A stretch of DNA of 64,000 bases from Streptomyces sp. RKAG293 (GCF_023701745.1 NZ_JAJOZB010000001.1:8293001-8357000), one strand, 5' to 3'. Positions 31,128 through 40,431 are shown, counted from the first letter of the stretch. The notes: generated from the letters alone by a model not told the origin. Made by a program: numbers and translations.

Positions 31128-34100
31128 CCGGACGTTCCGTCCTCCGGATCACGGGGCCGCCCCGGGATCCGGAGGCGCCCCGCGTCCACGCCGTCGACGG
31201 GCGCCGTGCCCGGCGCCTGCCGCGGCCACGGAGCGACGGGGTTGCCGACCCACCGGGACCCCGCCGGCACGCCCTCGCCGCGCATGACCAGCGAGGCGGC
31301 GCCGACGCAGGCTCCGGCGCCGAGCACCGAGCCGGGCAGCACGATGGAGTGCGGGCCGAGCGTGGCGCCCGCCCCGACGTGGACCGCGTCGAGACGCATC
31401 AGCCGGTCATGGAACAGATGCGTCTGCAGGACACACCCGCGGTTGACGCTGACACCGTCGTCCAGCCGCACCAGATCCGCCTCGGGCAGCCAGTGGCTCT
31501 CGCACCACACCCCGCGGCCGATGCGCGCACCGAGGCTGCGCAGCCAGACGTTCAGGAACGGTGTGCCGGTCAGGGTCGTGCCGAGCCAGGGCATGGCCAG
31601 CTCTTCCACGAAGTTGTCGTACAGCTCGTTGCGCCAGACGAAGGACGACCACAACGGGTGCTCGCCCGTGCGGAAGCGGCCCACCAGAATCCACTTGGCC
31701 GCCGTCGTGAGGAGCAGCGCGACGATGCCCGCGCCCACGCTCACCAGTCCGCTGACGGCCGCGCCGGCCAGCAGCCCGTACGCGTTGAACACGGCCTGCA
31801 GCGCCGCGAGGGACCCGGCGCCCAGCAGCGCGGAGATCAACACCGGGACGACCCGGCACAGTTCCACCGCCGAGCGGGCCAGCACCAGCCGGCGGGGCGG
31901 GTCGTAGGTACGGCCGGGGTCGGCGTGGTCCGCGACACGGGGCAGCGGGAAGCCCGGCCGTCCGGTCCACGACGAGCCCGGCTCGGCGTGCTCGGGGGCG
32001 TCGGACAGCACCCCGATGAGGGCGTGGTCGGGCAGCTCCCGCCCCGGGCCGACGATGCCGGAGTTCCCGACGAAGGCCCGGCGGCCGACCCGTGCGGCGC
32101 CGAGCCGCAACCAGCCGCCACGGATCTCGAACGGGGCGACGAGCGAGTCGTCCGCCAGGAACGCGCCGTCGTCGGCGCGCAGCAGGCCGGGCAGCGCCAG
32201 CACGGTGGACGCCTCGACCCGGCGGCCCACCCGGGCGCCGAGCAGCCGCAGCCAGACCGGGGTGAACAGGCTGGCGTAGAACGGGAAGAGCGAGCCGCGC
32301 GCCGTGGTCATCAGACCCGACACGATCCAGGTGCAGAAGGCGACACCGCCGTGCGCGCGATGGTGGCCGGGCTTCACCGGGATGCCGAACAGCCGGACGA
32401 GGACGACGATCAGGCCCGCGTACGCCGCGACGCCCACCACCATGAGCAGCGGGGTCAGCACCAGCAGCCGCACCAGGACTCCGGTGAGCGTCCCCTCGCC
32501 GCGGACCGCCCGGTACGTCATCCACAGCGCGGGCGCCGCCGCGATCAGCGGCAGCAGGTTGAAGACCGGCAGGGCGAGCGCGTAGGCGAGGTCCCAGCGG
32601 CGGGCACGGCGGTGGTCGGGGAGCGGCCAGCCGTCACCGGCCGGCGGTGCGCCGGTGACGGGGCGGGCGGGGGAGCCGTGCCACTGCCGGTGGTCCGGAA
32701 CGTCGCCGAGTACGCAGCTGCCGGGCGCGATGTCGGCGCCTTCGCCGATCCGGGCGCCGGGCATCAGGGTGCTCCGGGTGCCGACGCGGGCGCCGGCCCC
32801 GATCTCGACGGCGCCCAGGTGCAGGACGTCGCCGTCCAGCCACCACCCGGCCACGTCGGCCTCCGGCTCGACGGCGCATCCGTCGCCGAACCGGGCCATG
32901 CCCGTCACCGGCGGCGCGGTGTGCAGATCGATGTCCCGTCCGACCCGGCAGCCCAGCGCGCGGGCGTAGTGCCGGGCCCAGGGAGTGCCGAGCAGCGAGG
33001 CGATGTTGAACATGGCCACCGTCCGCTCCGCCGCCCACAGCCGCAGATGGACCCGGCCGCCGCGCGGAAAGGAACCCGGACGCATCCCGGCGGTGAGCAG
33101 CCGGGCCGCCGCCGAGCCGATGGCCACCCGCCCTGCGGCGCTCGACAGCGCCAGCCAGCCGCCCAGGATCAGCCACCAGGAGGTGTGCGGCGCCCAGGGC
33201 AGCGGCCCGATGAGGTTGTCGGCCGTGGCGAGCCCGAGCATCCACCGCAGTCCGCCGAGCGTGTACAGCACCGACAGCACCAGCAGTTGGACGGCTCCGG
33301 CGCGTCGTGGGGTCGGCCGCACCCGCCGTTCCTCGCGCGGGCCGCCGCCGAGTTCGTCGAGGTGGGCGGCGAGGTCGAGCAGCCGGGGGCGGCCGTAGAC
33401 CTCCGCCACCGAGACCCCGGGGTACCGCTCCCGCAGGACCGAGACGAGCCGGGCGGCGGCCAGGCTGGTGCCGCCGAGCGCGAAGAAGTCGCTGTCTCCG
33501 GTGACCGGCAGGCCGAGTGCCTCGCGCCACTTGCCGGCGAGCCAGGCGGCCGTCTCCCCGAGCGCGGCGGCGTCGCCCGCCGGGTCCGCTCCGGCGTCGG
33601 CGGTCGTCTGCAGCGGCCAGGGCAGGGCTGCACGGTCGACCTTTCCCGAGGTACGGGTCGGCAGTTCGTCCACCACGGCCAGGACGGGGACCAGCGTCGC
33701 CGGAAGCCGTTCGAGCAGCAGGGCGCGCGCCGCACCCGGGTCGAACCGCGGATCCGGCAGGGCGGTCGAGTCCAGTCCTTTCTTCCCCTCCGGTGGGTCC
33801 AGGACGAGGTAGCCGACCAGCACCTGGCCGCCCGCCGCCGTGTTCCGCACGGCCGCCGCGGCGGAGCGCACTCCGGGCAGCGCCCGCAACGCCGCGTCGA
33901 TCTCCCCGAGTTCGACCCGGCGGCCCGCCAGCTTCACCTGCTCGTCGGCGCGCCCGACGAAGACCAGTCCCTCGGGTTCCGCCACCACCAGGTCGCCGCT
34001 GCGGTAGACGCGCGGGCCGCGCAGCCACGGGTGCGGGCGGAACTTCTCGGCGTCCTTGGCGGGGTCGAGGTACCGGGCGGCGCCGACGCCGCCGATCAGC

Positions 34101-35236
34101 AGTTCTCCCGTCTCGTGCCAGGCGACGGGCTTGCCCTCGCCGTTGACGACGGCGATCTCCCAGCCGTCCAGCGGGGTGCCGATCCTGACCGGCCGGCCCG
34201 GCGTCAGCAGCGCGGCGCAGGCCACCACGGTGGTCTCCGTCGGCCCGTAGGTGTTCCACAGTTCGCGGCCCGGCGCGGCCAGCCGGTCGACGAGTTCGGC
34301 CGGGCACGCCTCACCGCCGAGGATCAGCAGCCGCACCCGGGCCAGCGACTCCACGGGCCACAGCGCCACCAGCGTCGGGACGGTGGAGACCACCGTGACG
34401 CCCCGTTCGACCAGCCAGGGCCCCAGGTCGACGCCCGCCCGCACCAGCGACCGCGGAGCCGGGACGAGGCACGCCCCGTGCCGCCAGGCCAGCCACATCT
34501 CCTCGCACGACGCGTCGAACGCCACGGAAAGCCCCGCCAGCACCCGGTCACCCGGGCCCAGCGGCGCTTCCGTGAGGAAGATCCGCGCCTCGGCGTCGAC
34601 GAACGCGGCAGCCGAACGGTGGCTGACCGCCACTCCCTTGGGACGGCCCGTGGTGCCGGAGGTGAAGATGATCCAGGCGTCGTCGTCGGGTCCCGGGCGG
34701 CCCGGCCGGCCACCGGGCCGCTGCGCGGGGCGCGGCACGATCACGCAGCCGGCGCCGATCACCGCGCACACCGCGGCGTCCGACCAGATCAGCTCCGCGC
34801 GTTCGGCCGGATCGTCGGCGTCCACCGGTACGTAGGCCGCTCCGGTGCGCAGCACCGCGAGGATCGCCAGATACAGCTCCGCCGTGCCCGACGGGACGCG
34901 CACCCCGACCCGGTCGCCCCTGCCGATGCCCGCGGCCGCCAGCCGGTCGGCCAGTTCCGTGACCCGGGCCGTCAGCGCGCGGTAGTCGAGCAGTCCGGGA
35001 CCGGCGTCGGTTGTGAGGCCCGAGCCCGAGCCCGCTCCCGTGATCGTGCTCGTGTCCAGGGCGGGAGCGTCGGGATGTGCCCGGGCGGACGCCTCCAGCA
35101 CATCGAGCAGGGTTCTGGCCGGTGCCGCCCCGGCCACCGGCCACACCGCCCCGGCCGCGAGTCCCGGGGCGCCGTCACCGAAGCCGCCGGTGCCGGTTCG
35201 GGCTGGGACTTCGCCACGTTGTTCTGGTGCTTTCAC
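31061..35236 (-). CDS. Pls/PosA-family nonribosomal peptide synthetase
   Basis: A 1391-residue single-module synthetase. An adenylation domain (about residues 40-535) has IIFTSGTTGRPKGVAVSH (A3), AFDASCEEMW (A4), NTYGPTETT (A5), YRSGD (A7) and a carrier-proximal TSGKVDRA. A carrier domain follows with FFALGGTSLAAARL (phosphopantetheine Ser, about 610). The C-terminal half alternates membrane segments with left-handed beta-helix acetyltransferase-like domains. This layout is that of Pls (epsilon-poly-lysine synthetase) and PosA-type homo-oligomer synthetases, which need no condensation domain. My reading of specificity residues, D-A-E-S-I-G-T-V-V, resembles lysine-type codes. GTG follows AAGG. 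The end overlaps the SDR gene by 67 bases. A cationic homopolymer or oligomer is inferred. Confidence 0.87.
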   Translation of the reverse strand: MKAPEQRGEVPARTGTGGFGDGAPGLAAGAVWPVAGAAPARTLLDVLEASARAHPDAPALDTSTITGAGSGSGLTTDAGPGLLDYRALTARVTELADRLAAAGIGRGDRVGVRVPSGTAELYLAILAVLRTGAAYVPVDADDPAERAELIWSDAAVCAVIGAGCVIVPRPAQRPGGRPGRPGPDDDAWIIFTSGTTGRPKGVAVSHRSAAAFVDAEARIFLTEAPLGPGDRVLAGLSVAFDASCEEMWLAWRHGACLVPAPRSLVRAGVDLGPWLVERGVTVVSTVPTLVALWPVESLARVRLLILGGEACPAELVDRLAAPGRELWNTYGPTETTVVACAALLTPGRPVRIGTPLDGWEIAVVNGEGKPVAWHETGELLIGGVGAARYLDPAKDAEKFRPHPWLRGPRVYRSGDLVVAEPEGLVFVGRADEQVKLAGRRVELGEIDAALRALPGVRSAAAAVRNTAAGGQVLVGYLVLDPPEGKKGLDSTALPDPRFDPGAARALLLERLPATLVPVLAVVDELPTRTSGKVDRAALPWPLQTTADAGADPAGDAAALGETAAWLAGKWREALGLPVTGDSDFFALGGTSLAAARLVSVLRERYPGVSVAEVYGRPRLLDLAAHLDELGGGPREERRVRPTPRRAGAVQLLVLSVLYTLGGLRWMLGLATADNLIGPLPWAPHTSWWLILGGWLALSSAAGRVAIGSAAARLLTAGMRPGSFPRGGRVHLRLWAAERTVAMFNIASLLGTPWARHYARALGCRVGRDIDLHTAPPVTGMARFGDGCAVEPEADVAGWWLDGDVLHLGAVEIGAGARVGTRSTLMPGARIGEGADIAPGSCVLGDVPDHRQWHGSPARPVTGAPPAGDGWPLPDHRRARRWDLAYALALPVFNLLPLIAAAPALWMTYRAVRGEGTLTGVLVRLLVLTPLLMVVGVAAYAGLIVVLVRLFGIPVKPGHHRAHGGVAFCTWIVSGLMTTARGSLFPFYASLFTPVWLRLLGARVGRRVEASTVLALPGLLRADDGAFLADDSLVAPFEIRGGWLRLGAARVGRRAFVGNSGIVGPGRELPDHALIGVLSDAPEHAEPGSSWTGRPGFPLPRVADHADPGRTYDPPRRLVLARSAVELCRVVPVLISALLGAGSLAALQAVFNAYGLLAGAAVSGLVSVGAGIVALLLTTAAKWILVGRFRTGEHPLWSSFVWRNELYDNFVEELAMPWLGTTLTGTPFLNVWLRSLGARIGRGVWCESHWLPEADLVRLDDGVSVNRGCVLQTHLFHDRLMRLDAVHVGAGATLGPHSIVLPGSVLGAGACVGAASLVMRGEGVPAGSRWVGNPVAPWPRQAPGTAPVDGVDAGRLRIPGRPRDPEDGTSGYEASVSVDTRHNRSAASGSRA

Positions 35237-35399
35237 TTACCTTGCTCTCGCAGTGTGGCTCAGATATCGGTGCGCGGCGCCCGGTCCCGCCGCCGCGGGA
35301 GTCGAGGCCCGCACGGCCCCGCGAGACCGTGAGACGACACTGGTGGTGGATGCACGCTCCCGCGGTGTCCCACGCGGGGAAACGCCTTGTATGCACCCA

Positions 35400-35411
35400 A
35401 ATGATGTCATT
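35400..35411. promoter_or_regulatory. Small palindrome upstream of the Pls-like gene
   Basis: AATGATGTCATT is an interrupted inverted repeat (AATGA/TCATT) in an AT-rich patch about 165 bases upstream of the synthetase start, in the 267-base gap before the chaplin stop. It could be a metal or stress regulator site; evidence is symmetry only. The rest of that gap holds the chaplin terminator and no credible gene. Confidence 0.3.
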
Positions 35412-35444
35412 CACCGACGTGATGGGCCGTCGGCCGACCGATGT

Positions 35445-35493
35445 GGCGCGGCCGGGGGCCGGGGGAGTTCGGCCGCCGGCCCCCGGCCGCGCC
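35445..35493. terminator. Strong terminator after the chaplin gene
   Basis: An 18-base perfect stem: GGCGCGGCCGGGGGCCGG at 35445-35462 pairs with 35476-35493 around a 13-base loop. It starts 11 bases past the chaplin stop (minus strand) and separates it from the Pls-like gene. Confidence 0.75.
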
Positions 35494-35503
35494 CATGAAC
35501 CCG

Positions 35504-36181
35504 TCACGTCCGCGGACGTGACCTCCGGTACAGCACGGTGCCGCCGATCAGCAGGGCCGCCCCCGCCGGTACGGTGAAGCCCAGGGAGTCCGTGCCCGTG
35601 TGCGCGAGCGACTCTCCGGCCTCGGCCTGGACGAGCGGGGCCTGATGGCCCGCCGGTACCGGCACGGACAGCCGCGGAGGCGCGGGGAGGGTGCGGACGG
35701 GAGGCGTGTCGGGCCGGTTTGAAGAGACGTTTCCGCTCGACGCGTTCCCGATGCCCACGACGCTGACCGAGTTCCCCGTGATGTTCACCGGCAGATCGAT
35801 CGGCAGCTGCAGGCCGTTGCCCGACAGGAGCCCCGGCGAGCCCTTCGTTTCGCCGTGCGAGGCCGAGCCGCCCGTGGTCGTGGACCGGGTGCCTCCGGTG
35901 CCCTGGCCGGCGGCCGGACCCGCGGCAGGACCGCCGCCGGGCGAGACGTTGGCGCAGCCGTTGCCGGACGACGGGTTGAGCAGGCCGGCCACACTGACCG
36001 TGTTCCCGCACAGGTTGACCGGAACGTGCACCGGGATCTGCACCGAGTTGCCCGACAGCACCCCGGGGGATCCCACCGTGTCACCACCGGCGCCCGCGTC
36101 GGCGTGCGCGTATCCGGCGCTGGCCAGTGCTCCGCCGGCGACCATGGCGGTGAACAGTCCCTTTCTGGCGACCTGTTTCAT
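35504..36181 (-). CDS. Long chaplin with sortase sorting signal
   Basis: A 225-residue cell-wall-anchored chaplin, a surface-active protein that coats aerial hyphae and spores. A signal peptide (GLFTAMVAGGALASAGYAHADA) precedes two chaplin domains. The first (GSPGVLSGNSVQIPVHVPVNLCGNTVSVAGLLNPSSGNGC) has the usual Cys pair. The second (GSPGLLSGNGLQLPIDLPVNITGNSVSVVGIGNASSGN) lacks both Cys. A Pro-rich spacer, the class E sortase motif LAHTG, a hydrophobic helix and a basic tail RRSRPR follow. The size and layout match ChpA/B/C-type chaplins. The chosen ATG has AGGAA upstream; an earlier in-frame start adds 15 non-signal residues. Confidence 0.92.
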   Translation of the reverse strand: MKQVARKGLFTAMVAGGALASAGYAHADAGAGGDTVGSPGVLSGNSVQIPVHVPVNLCGNTVSVAGLLNPSSGNGCANVSPGGGPAAGPAAGQGTGGTRSTTTGGSASHGETKGSPGLLSGNGLQLPIDLPVNITGNSVSVVGIGNASSGNVSSNRPDTPPVRTLPAPPRLSVPVPAGHQAPLVQAEAGESLAHTGTDSLGFTVPAGAALLIGGTVLYRRSRPRT

Positions 36182-36390
36182 GGGTTTCCTGCCTTCCGGA
36201 ATTCCACGCGGACCGAACGTCCGCACCCGTCACAACGCACCGGCGGCATTCGGGTTATGGCTCATATGTATTTCACTCCCTTCGAGTGGTCGTGTACGGC
36301 CCGGCCCCGGTGGCCTGGGGTTCCGGCCTGGCGCACGCCGGGGCACCCGGCCCGGGGCGGCGAACCGCACGTCCTTTAGCATGTCGGAGC

Positions 36391-38964
36391 ATGACGTTCA
36401 CCCACCGCCCGAGCGGCGTTCCCGAGAGGCCCGTCCTCGACGGGCTGGAAGAGAAGTGGTCTCAACGGTGGGACACGTCAGGCGTATACGTATTTGACCG
36501 CTCCAGGACGCGCGAGCAGGTGTTCTCCATCGACACCCCGCCGCCCACCGTCAGCGGTTCGCTGCACGTCGGCCATGTCTTCTCGTACACGCACACCGAC
36601 GCGATCGCGCGGTACCAGCGCATGTGCGGCAAGGAGGTCTTCTATCCGATGGGGTGGGACGACAACGGCCTGCCGACCGAGCGGCGCGTGCAGAACTACT
36701 TCGGTGTCCGGTGCGATCCGGCACTCCCGTACGACGCGGACTTCACCCCGCCGGAGAACCCCGGGAAGCAGCAGCTCCCGATCTCCCGGCGCAACTTCAT
36801 CGAGCTGTGCGAGCGGCTGACCGTCGAGGACGAGAAGGCGTTCGAGGACCTGTGGCGCCGGCTCGGCCTGTCGGTGGACTGGACGCGGACGTACCAGACC
36901 ATCAACGACGAGGCCCGTGCCACCTCGCAGCTCGCCTTCCTCAACTGCCTCGCCCGTGGCGAGGCGTACATGGCCGAGGCACCGACGCTGTGGGACGTCA
37001 CCTTCCGCACCGCCGTCGCCCAGGCCGAACTGGAGGACCGCGAGCGGCCGGCCGCGTACCACCGGCTGGCGTTCCACGGCGCCGGCGGCCGCCGCGTCAT
37101 GATCGACACCACCCGTCCCGAACTGCTGCCCGCCTGTGTGGCGCTCGTCGCCCACCCCGACGACGCCCGCTACCAGGACCTGTTCGGCACGACGGTCCGC
37201 ACCCCGCTCTTCGATGTCGCCGTGCCCGTGCTGGCGCACCAGCTGGCCGACCCGGAGAAGGGCTCGGGCATCGCCATGGTGTGCACCTTCGGCGACACCA
37301 CGGACGTCACCTGGTGGCGCGAACTGCGGCTCGACACCCGCCCGGTGATCGGCTGGGACGGCCGCTTCACCGCGGATCCGCCCCCGGGCCTCGACTCCGG
37401 ACAGGCGCGCGCCGCCTACGGCCGGCTGGCCGGAGCCACCGCGCACACCGCCCGCGAGCGCGTCGTGGAGATGCTGCGGGCCGGCGGCGAGATGGAGGGC
37501 GACCCGCGGCCGGTCACCCACACGGTGAAGTTCTTCGAGAAGGGCGACAAGCCGCTGGAGATCGTCACCACCCGCCAGTGGTACCTGCGCAACGGCGGAC
37601 GCGACGTCCCGCTGCGTGAGGAACTGCTCCGGCGCGGCGCCGAACTGCACTGGCACCCCGAACACATGCGGGTGCGCTACGAGAACTGGGTGAGCGGACT
37701 CAACGGTGACTGGCTCGTCAGCCGCCAGCGGTTCTTCGGCGTCCCGATCCCGGTCTGGTATCCGCTGGACCAGGAGGGCAACCCGGAGTACGACCGGCCG
37801 ATCGCCCCGGACCCGGCGGCGCTGCCGGTCGACCCCAGCGCGGAGGCGCCCGCCGGATACACCGAGCAACAGCGCGGCACGCCCGGCGGGTTCACCGGAG
37901 ACCCCGACATCATGGACACCTGGGCCACCTCGTCGCTCACCCCGCAGATCGCCGGCCGGTGGCTGAAGGACCCGGATCTGTTCGCCCGGGTCTTCCCCAT
38001 GGACCTCCGACCGCAGGCCCACGAGATCATCCGTACCTGGCTGTTCTCCACCGTCGTCCGCTCGCACGCCGAGCACGGCGTACTGCCCTGGAAGCACGCC
38101 ACGATCTCCGGGTGGATCCTCGACCCGGACCGCAAGAAGATGTCGAAGTCCAAGGGCAACGTGGTCACCCCCGCCGACCTCCTCGTCCAGCACGGGTCGG
38201 ACGCCGTCCGCTACTGGGCGGCCAGCGGCCGTCCCGGCACCGACACGGCCTTCGACACCGGCCAGATGAAGATCGGCCGCCGGCTCGCGGTGAAGATCCT
38301 CAACGCCAGCAAGTTCGTCCGCGGCTTCGGCGAGGTGCCCGACGGGACCCCCGTCACCGAACCCCTGGACCGCGCGATGCTCGCCGAACTCGCGGTGGCC
38401 GTCGGGGAGGTCACCGCCGCGTTCGAGGACTTCAACTACGCACGCGGCCTGGAGCGTACCGAACACTTCTTCTGGCGCTTCTGCGACGACTACGTCGAAC
38501 TGGTCAAGGACCGCGCCTACGGCGCCGAGGGCAGTGCCAACGGATCATGGGACACCGCCGCGACGCACTCGGCCCGCGCCGCCCTGGCCACCGCCCTCGA
38601 CACGCTGCTGCGGCTCTTCGCCCCGGTGCTGCCGTTCGTCACGGAGGAGGTGTGGTCCTGGCACGCCGAGGGCTCGGTCCACCGCGCGGACTGGCCCGCC
38701 GCGGCGGAGATCCGCGCCATGGCCGCCGACGGGGACGGTGAGCTGCTGGCGACCGCGGCCGAGGTCATCGCGGCGGTCCGCAAGGCCAAGTCGGAGGCGA
38801 AGGTGTCCATGCGCGCCGAGGTGACACAGGCCGTCGTCTCCGGTCCGCGCAAGGTGCTCGACCGCTACGCCCTCGTCGACGCCGATGTGCGCGCGGCCGG
38901 CCGGATCGGCGCCGTGGAACAGCGGGAGGACGCCGGACCCCTGGCGGTGCGCGTCAGTCTGTGA
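36391..38964 (+). CDS. valS: Valyl-tRNA synthetase, archaeal-type
   Basis: An 857-residue class I aminoacyl-tRNA synthetase that charges tRNA-Val. It has the HIGH-type motif SLHVGHVFSYTHTDA, PMGWDDNGLPTERRVQNYFGVRCDP, the editing-domain region TTRPELLPACVALVAHPDD, and the KMSKS motif RKKMSKSKGNVVTPADL at about residue 585. An anticodon-binding domain follows, then a short C-terminal segment. The WDDNGLPTE signature is of the type found in archaeal and some bacterial ValRS rather than the common bacterial TDHAGIATQ type. The usual long C-terminal coiled coil is absent. The ATG has a weak ribosome-binding site. It stands alone between convergent or divergent neighbours. It may be the sole or a second valS. 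Confidence 0.93.
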   Translation: MTFTHRPSGVPERPVLDGLEEKWSQRWDTSGVYVFDRSRTREQVFSIDTPPPTVSGSLHVGHVFSYTHTDAIARYQRMCGKEVFYPMGWDDNGLPTERRVQNYFGVRCDPALPYDADFTPPENPGKQQLPISRRNFIELCERLTVEDEKAFEDLWRRLGLSVDWTRTYQTINDEARATSQLAFLNCLARGEAYMAEAPTLWDVTFRTAVAQAELEDRERPAAYHRLAFHGAGGRRVMIDTTRPELLPACVALVAHPDDARYQDLFGTTVRTPLFDVAVPVLAHQLADPEKGSGIAMVCTFGDTTDVTWWRELRLDTRPVIGWDGRFTADPPPGLDSGQARAAYGRLAGATAHTARERVVEMLRAGGEMEGDPRPVTHTVKFFEKGDKPLEIVTTRQWYLRNGGRDVPLREELLRRGAELHWHPEHMRVRYENWVSGLNGDWLVSRQRFFGVPIPVWYPLDQEGNPEYDRPIAPDPAALPVDPSAEAPAGYTEQQRGTPGGFTGDPDIMDTWATSSLTPQIAGRWLKDPDLFARVFPMDLRPQAHEIIRTWLFSTVVRSHAEHGVLPWKHATISGWILDPDRKKMSKSKGNVVTPADLLVQHGSDAVRYWAASGRPGTDTAFDTGQMKIGRRLAVKILNASKFVRGFGEVPDGTPVTEPLDRAMLAELAVAVGEVTAAFEDFNYARGLERTEHFFWRFCDDYVELVKDRAYGAEGSANGSWDTAATHSARAALATALDTLLRLFAPVLPFVTEEVWSWHAEGSVHRADWPAAAEIRAMAADGDGELLATAAEVIAAVRKAKSEAKVSMRAEVTQAVVSGPRKVLDRYALVDADVRAAGRIGAVEQREDAGPLAVRVSL

Positions 38965-38982
38965 CCGGCCGGACGGACCGAA

Positions 38983-39017
38983 GCGGCTGCCCCGGGCCCA
39001 TGAACCGGGGCAGCCGC
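38983..39017. terminator. Bidirectional terminator after valS
   Basis: GCGGCTGCCCCGG pairs perfectly with CCGGGGCAGCCGC around a nine-base loop. It lies 18 bases after the valS stop and 35 bases beyond the stop of the convergent secreted-protein gene, so it can serve both. Confidence 0.75.
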
Positions 39018-39052
39018 GGCTGCGGGGCGCGATCACACGCCGGGAGGAGCGG

Positions 39053-39535
39053 TCAGTTGGTGTCGGCCCGGCGGCGGCGCAGCATCACGACGCCGCCGGC
39101 CGCGACGCCGAGGAGGGCGATGCCGCCCGCGATCCGACCGGTGTTCATCCCGCCGACGGAGCCGCCCAGACCGGTCTTGGCACCCTTGCTCGCCGTGCCG
39201 ACCTCGAACTGGTAGGTGCTGGTGGCGCCACCGGGACACGCCACGTCGATCGAGTACGTGCCGGCCTTGATGGCGGACTTGATCGTCGCGGTGCCGGTGT
39301 AGATGCGCGCCGAGCCGGTGGAGAGCTCCACCTTGCCGGTGAAGGCCTCCGACGTTGCCGAGGCCGAGGAGGCGGTGCAGCCGCCGCTGAGGGAGATCAC
39401 GACGGAGGAGCCGGGCATGGCCGGGCTCGGGGTGACGCTCAGCGAGGGCTGGTCTGCGGCGTACGCGGCACTGGCCCCGGCTCCGATCGCGACCGAGGCG
39501 AGGGCGGTGGTGGCCAGGACCGTGGCTATACGCAT
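39053..39535 (-). CDS. Small secreted, membrane-anchored Ig-like protein
   Basis: A 160-residue exported protein of unknown role. A signal peptide (MRIATVLATTALASVAIGAGASAAYA) precedes a beta-sandwich-like stretch (LSVTPSPAMPGSSVVISLSGGC...VELSTGSARIYTGTATIKSAIKAGTYSIDVACPGG) with two Cys that may pair. A Gly-rich linker, a membrane helix (IAGGIALLGVAAGGVVML) and the tail RRRRADTN complete it. No LPxTG-like motif was found, so anchoring is by the helix. GGAGA lies eight bases before the ATG. Many Streptomyces carry such small surface proteins. Confidence 0.8.
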   Translation of the reverse strand: MRIATVLATTALASVAIGAGASAAYAADQPSLSVTPSPAMPGSSVVISLSGGCTASSASATSEAFTGKVELSTGSARIYTGTATIKSAIKAGTYSIDVACPGGATSTYQFEVGTASKGAKTGLGGSVGGMNTGRIAGGIALLGVAAGGVVMLRRRRADTN

Positions 39536-40008
39536 GGTGGGATCTCCGTTCACCGACACGGGGAGCGCACCATGTGCACGCAGTCGACTCCATGCCGTGA
39601 GATCCATCCAAAGGGGATATGTATCGGCCCGCGCATCCTCGCCGGGGCCTGAGGGTCCCTCAGACGGCGGCACCGGGCGTCGTCCTGGGCAACGATCCGG
39701 CAGGTCACAGCATCAGGGGCATCAGGGGTGGCCGCTGCCGCGCGCACCGCCGAACGAGTGGGAGCGCCCTGTCCGGGGCGGCGCCGGGGTGTTGCCGGCC
39801 GCCGTGACACAAGGCGTACCTGCACAAAATATGTCGATCAGCAAGGCGTTCGGCGAATTTCACCCACAGGACTGAACTGCCAGCTGCCTGCACGTTTCTG
39901 CTTTTCCCACTGTCCCTAGAGTTCAGGGATGTCGCCCGGGACCCCGGTGGTAGTCCGTATGGCTGAGTGCTTCCGTCGATCCGGAAGCTGTTGGACAGGG
40001 GACCGCGC
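39536..40008. promoter_or_regulatory. 473-base divergent intergenic region
   Basis: No credible gene was found here. It must hold the leftward promoter of the secreted-protein gene and the rightward promoter of the STAS gene. CTGAGGGTCCCTCAG at 39649-39663 is a perfect 15-base palindrome about 115 bases upstream of the secreted-protein gene. An AT-rich patch, CACAAAATATGTCGATC, lies near 39822-39838. No consensus promoter could be assigned with confidence. Confidence 0.45.
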
Positions 40009-40431
40009 ATGGATGAGGACACCCCGCCCGCCACCCTGGGCCACGCCTCCCTCCGCTTGGAAGCCGTGCCGCCGCGGCGCCGGCTCGTTCACACCTACGA
40101 GTGGGGCGAGTTCACCGTGGTGGAGTTACGCGGGGAGATCGACCTGTCCACGATCGAAGAGGTGGGCGCCGGGGTGTCCGCCGTGACGGAGTCGCCGGGT
40201 GCCCTGGTGGTCGTGGACCTGCGGCCCGCCCAGTTCTTCGACTGCGCAGCCCTGACGCTGCTGGTCCGCACCCACCGCCTGCTGCTGGAGCACGACGGCT
40301 GGATGGGACTGGTCTGCACCCACCCCTGGCATCTGCGGATCCTGCGGCTGGCCGGCCTCACGATGAACCTGCGCCCCGTCGCGACGGTGGAGGCCGCCTG
40401 CGCCCGCGCACCCCGCGGGCGCCCGGAGTGA
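40009..40431 (+). CDS. STAS-domain (anti-sigma antagonist-like) protein
   Basis: A 140-residue protein with a STAS domain at about residues 35-130 (EFTVVELRGEIDLSTIEEVGAGV, VVVDLRPAQFFDCAALTLLVRTHR). STAS antagonists release sigma factors from anti-sigma kinases and are switched by phosphorylation of a Ser or Thr in a DSxGL-like motif. Here that motif reads DCAALT, without the usual Ser. AGGGGA lies eight bases before the ATG; a GTG 14 codons upstream is less likely. It converges on the kinase gene with a 34-base gap. Confidence 0.83.
   Translation: MDEDTPPATLGHASLRLEAVPPRRRLVHTYEWGEFTVVELRGEIDLSTIEEVGAGVSAVTESPGALVVVDLRPAQFFDCAALTLLVRTHRLLLEHDGWMGLVCTHPWHLRILRLAGLTMNLRPVATVEAACARAPRGRPE

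Noticed and set aside
30731..35332. 1533-codon open frame on the plus strand
   Set aside because: It runs antisense to the Pls-like synthetase, which has complete domains. The frame encodes low-complexity Arg/Gln/Pro-rich sequence without motifs.
35237..35407. 57-codon open frame on the minus strand ending at the synthetase start
   Set aside because: It has no ribosome-binding site, and its Arg/Ser/Ala-rich sequence shows no leader or core pattern. It probably lies in the leader or promoter.
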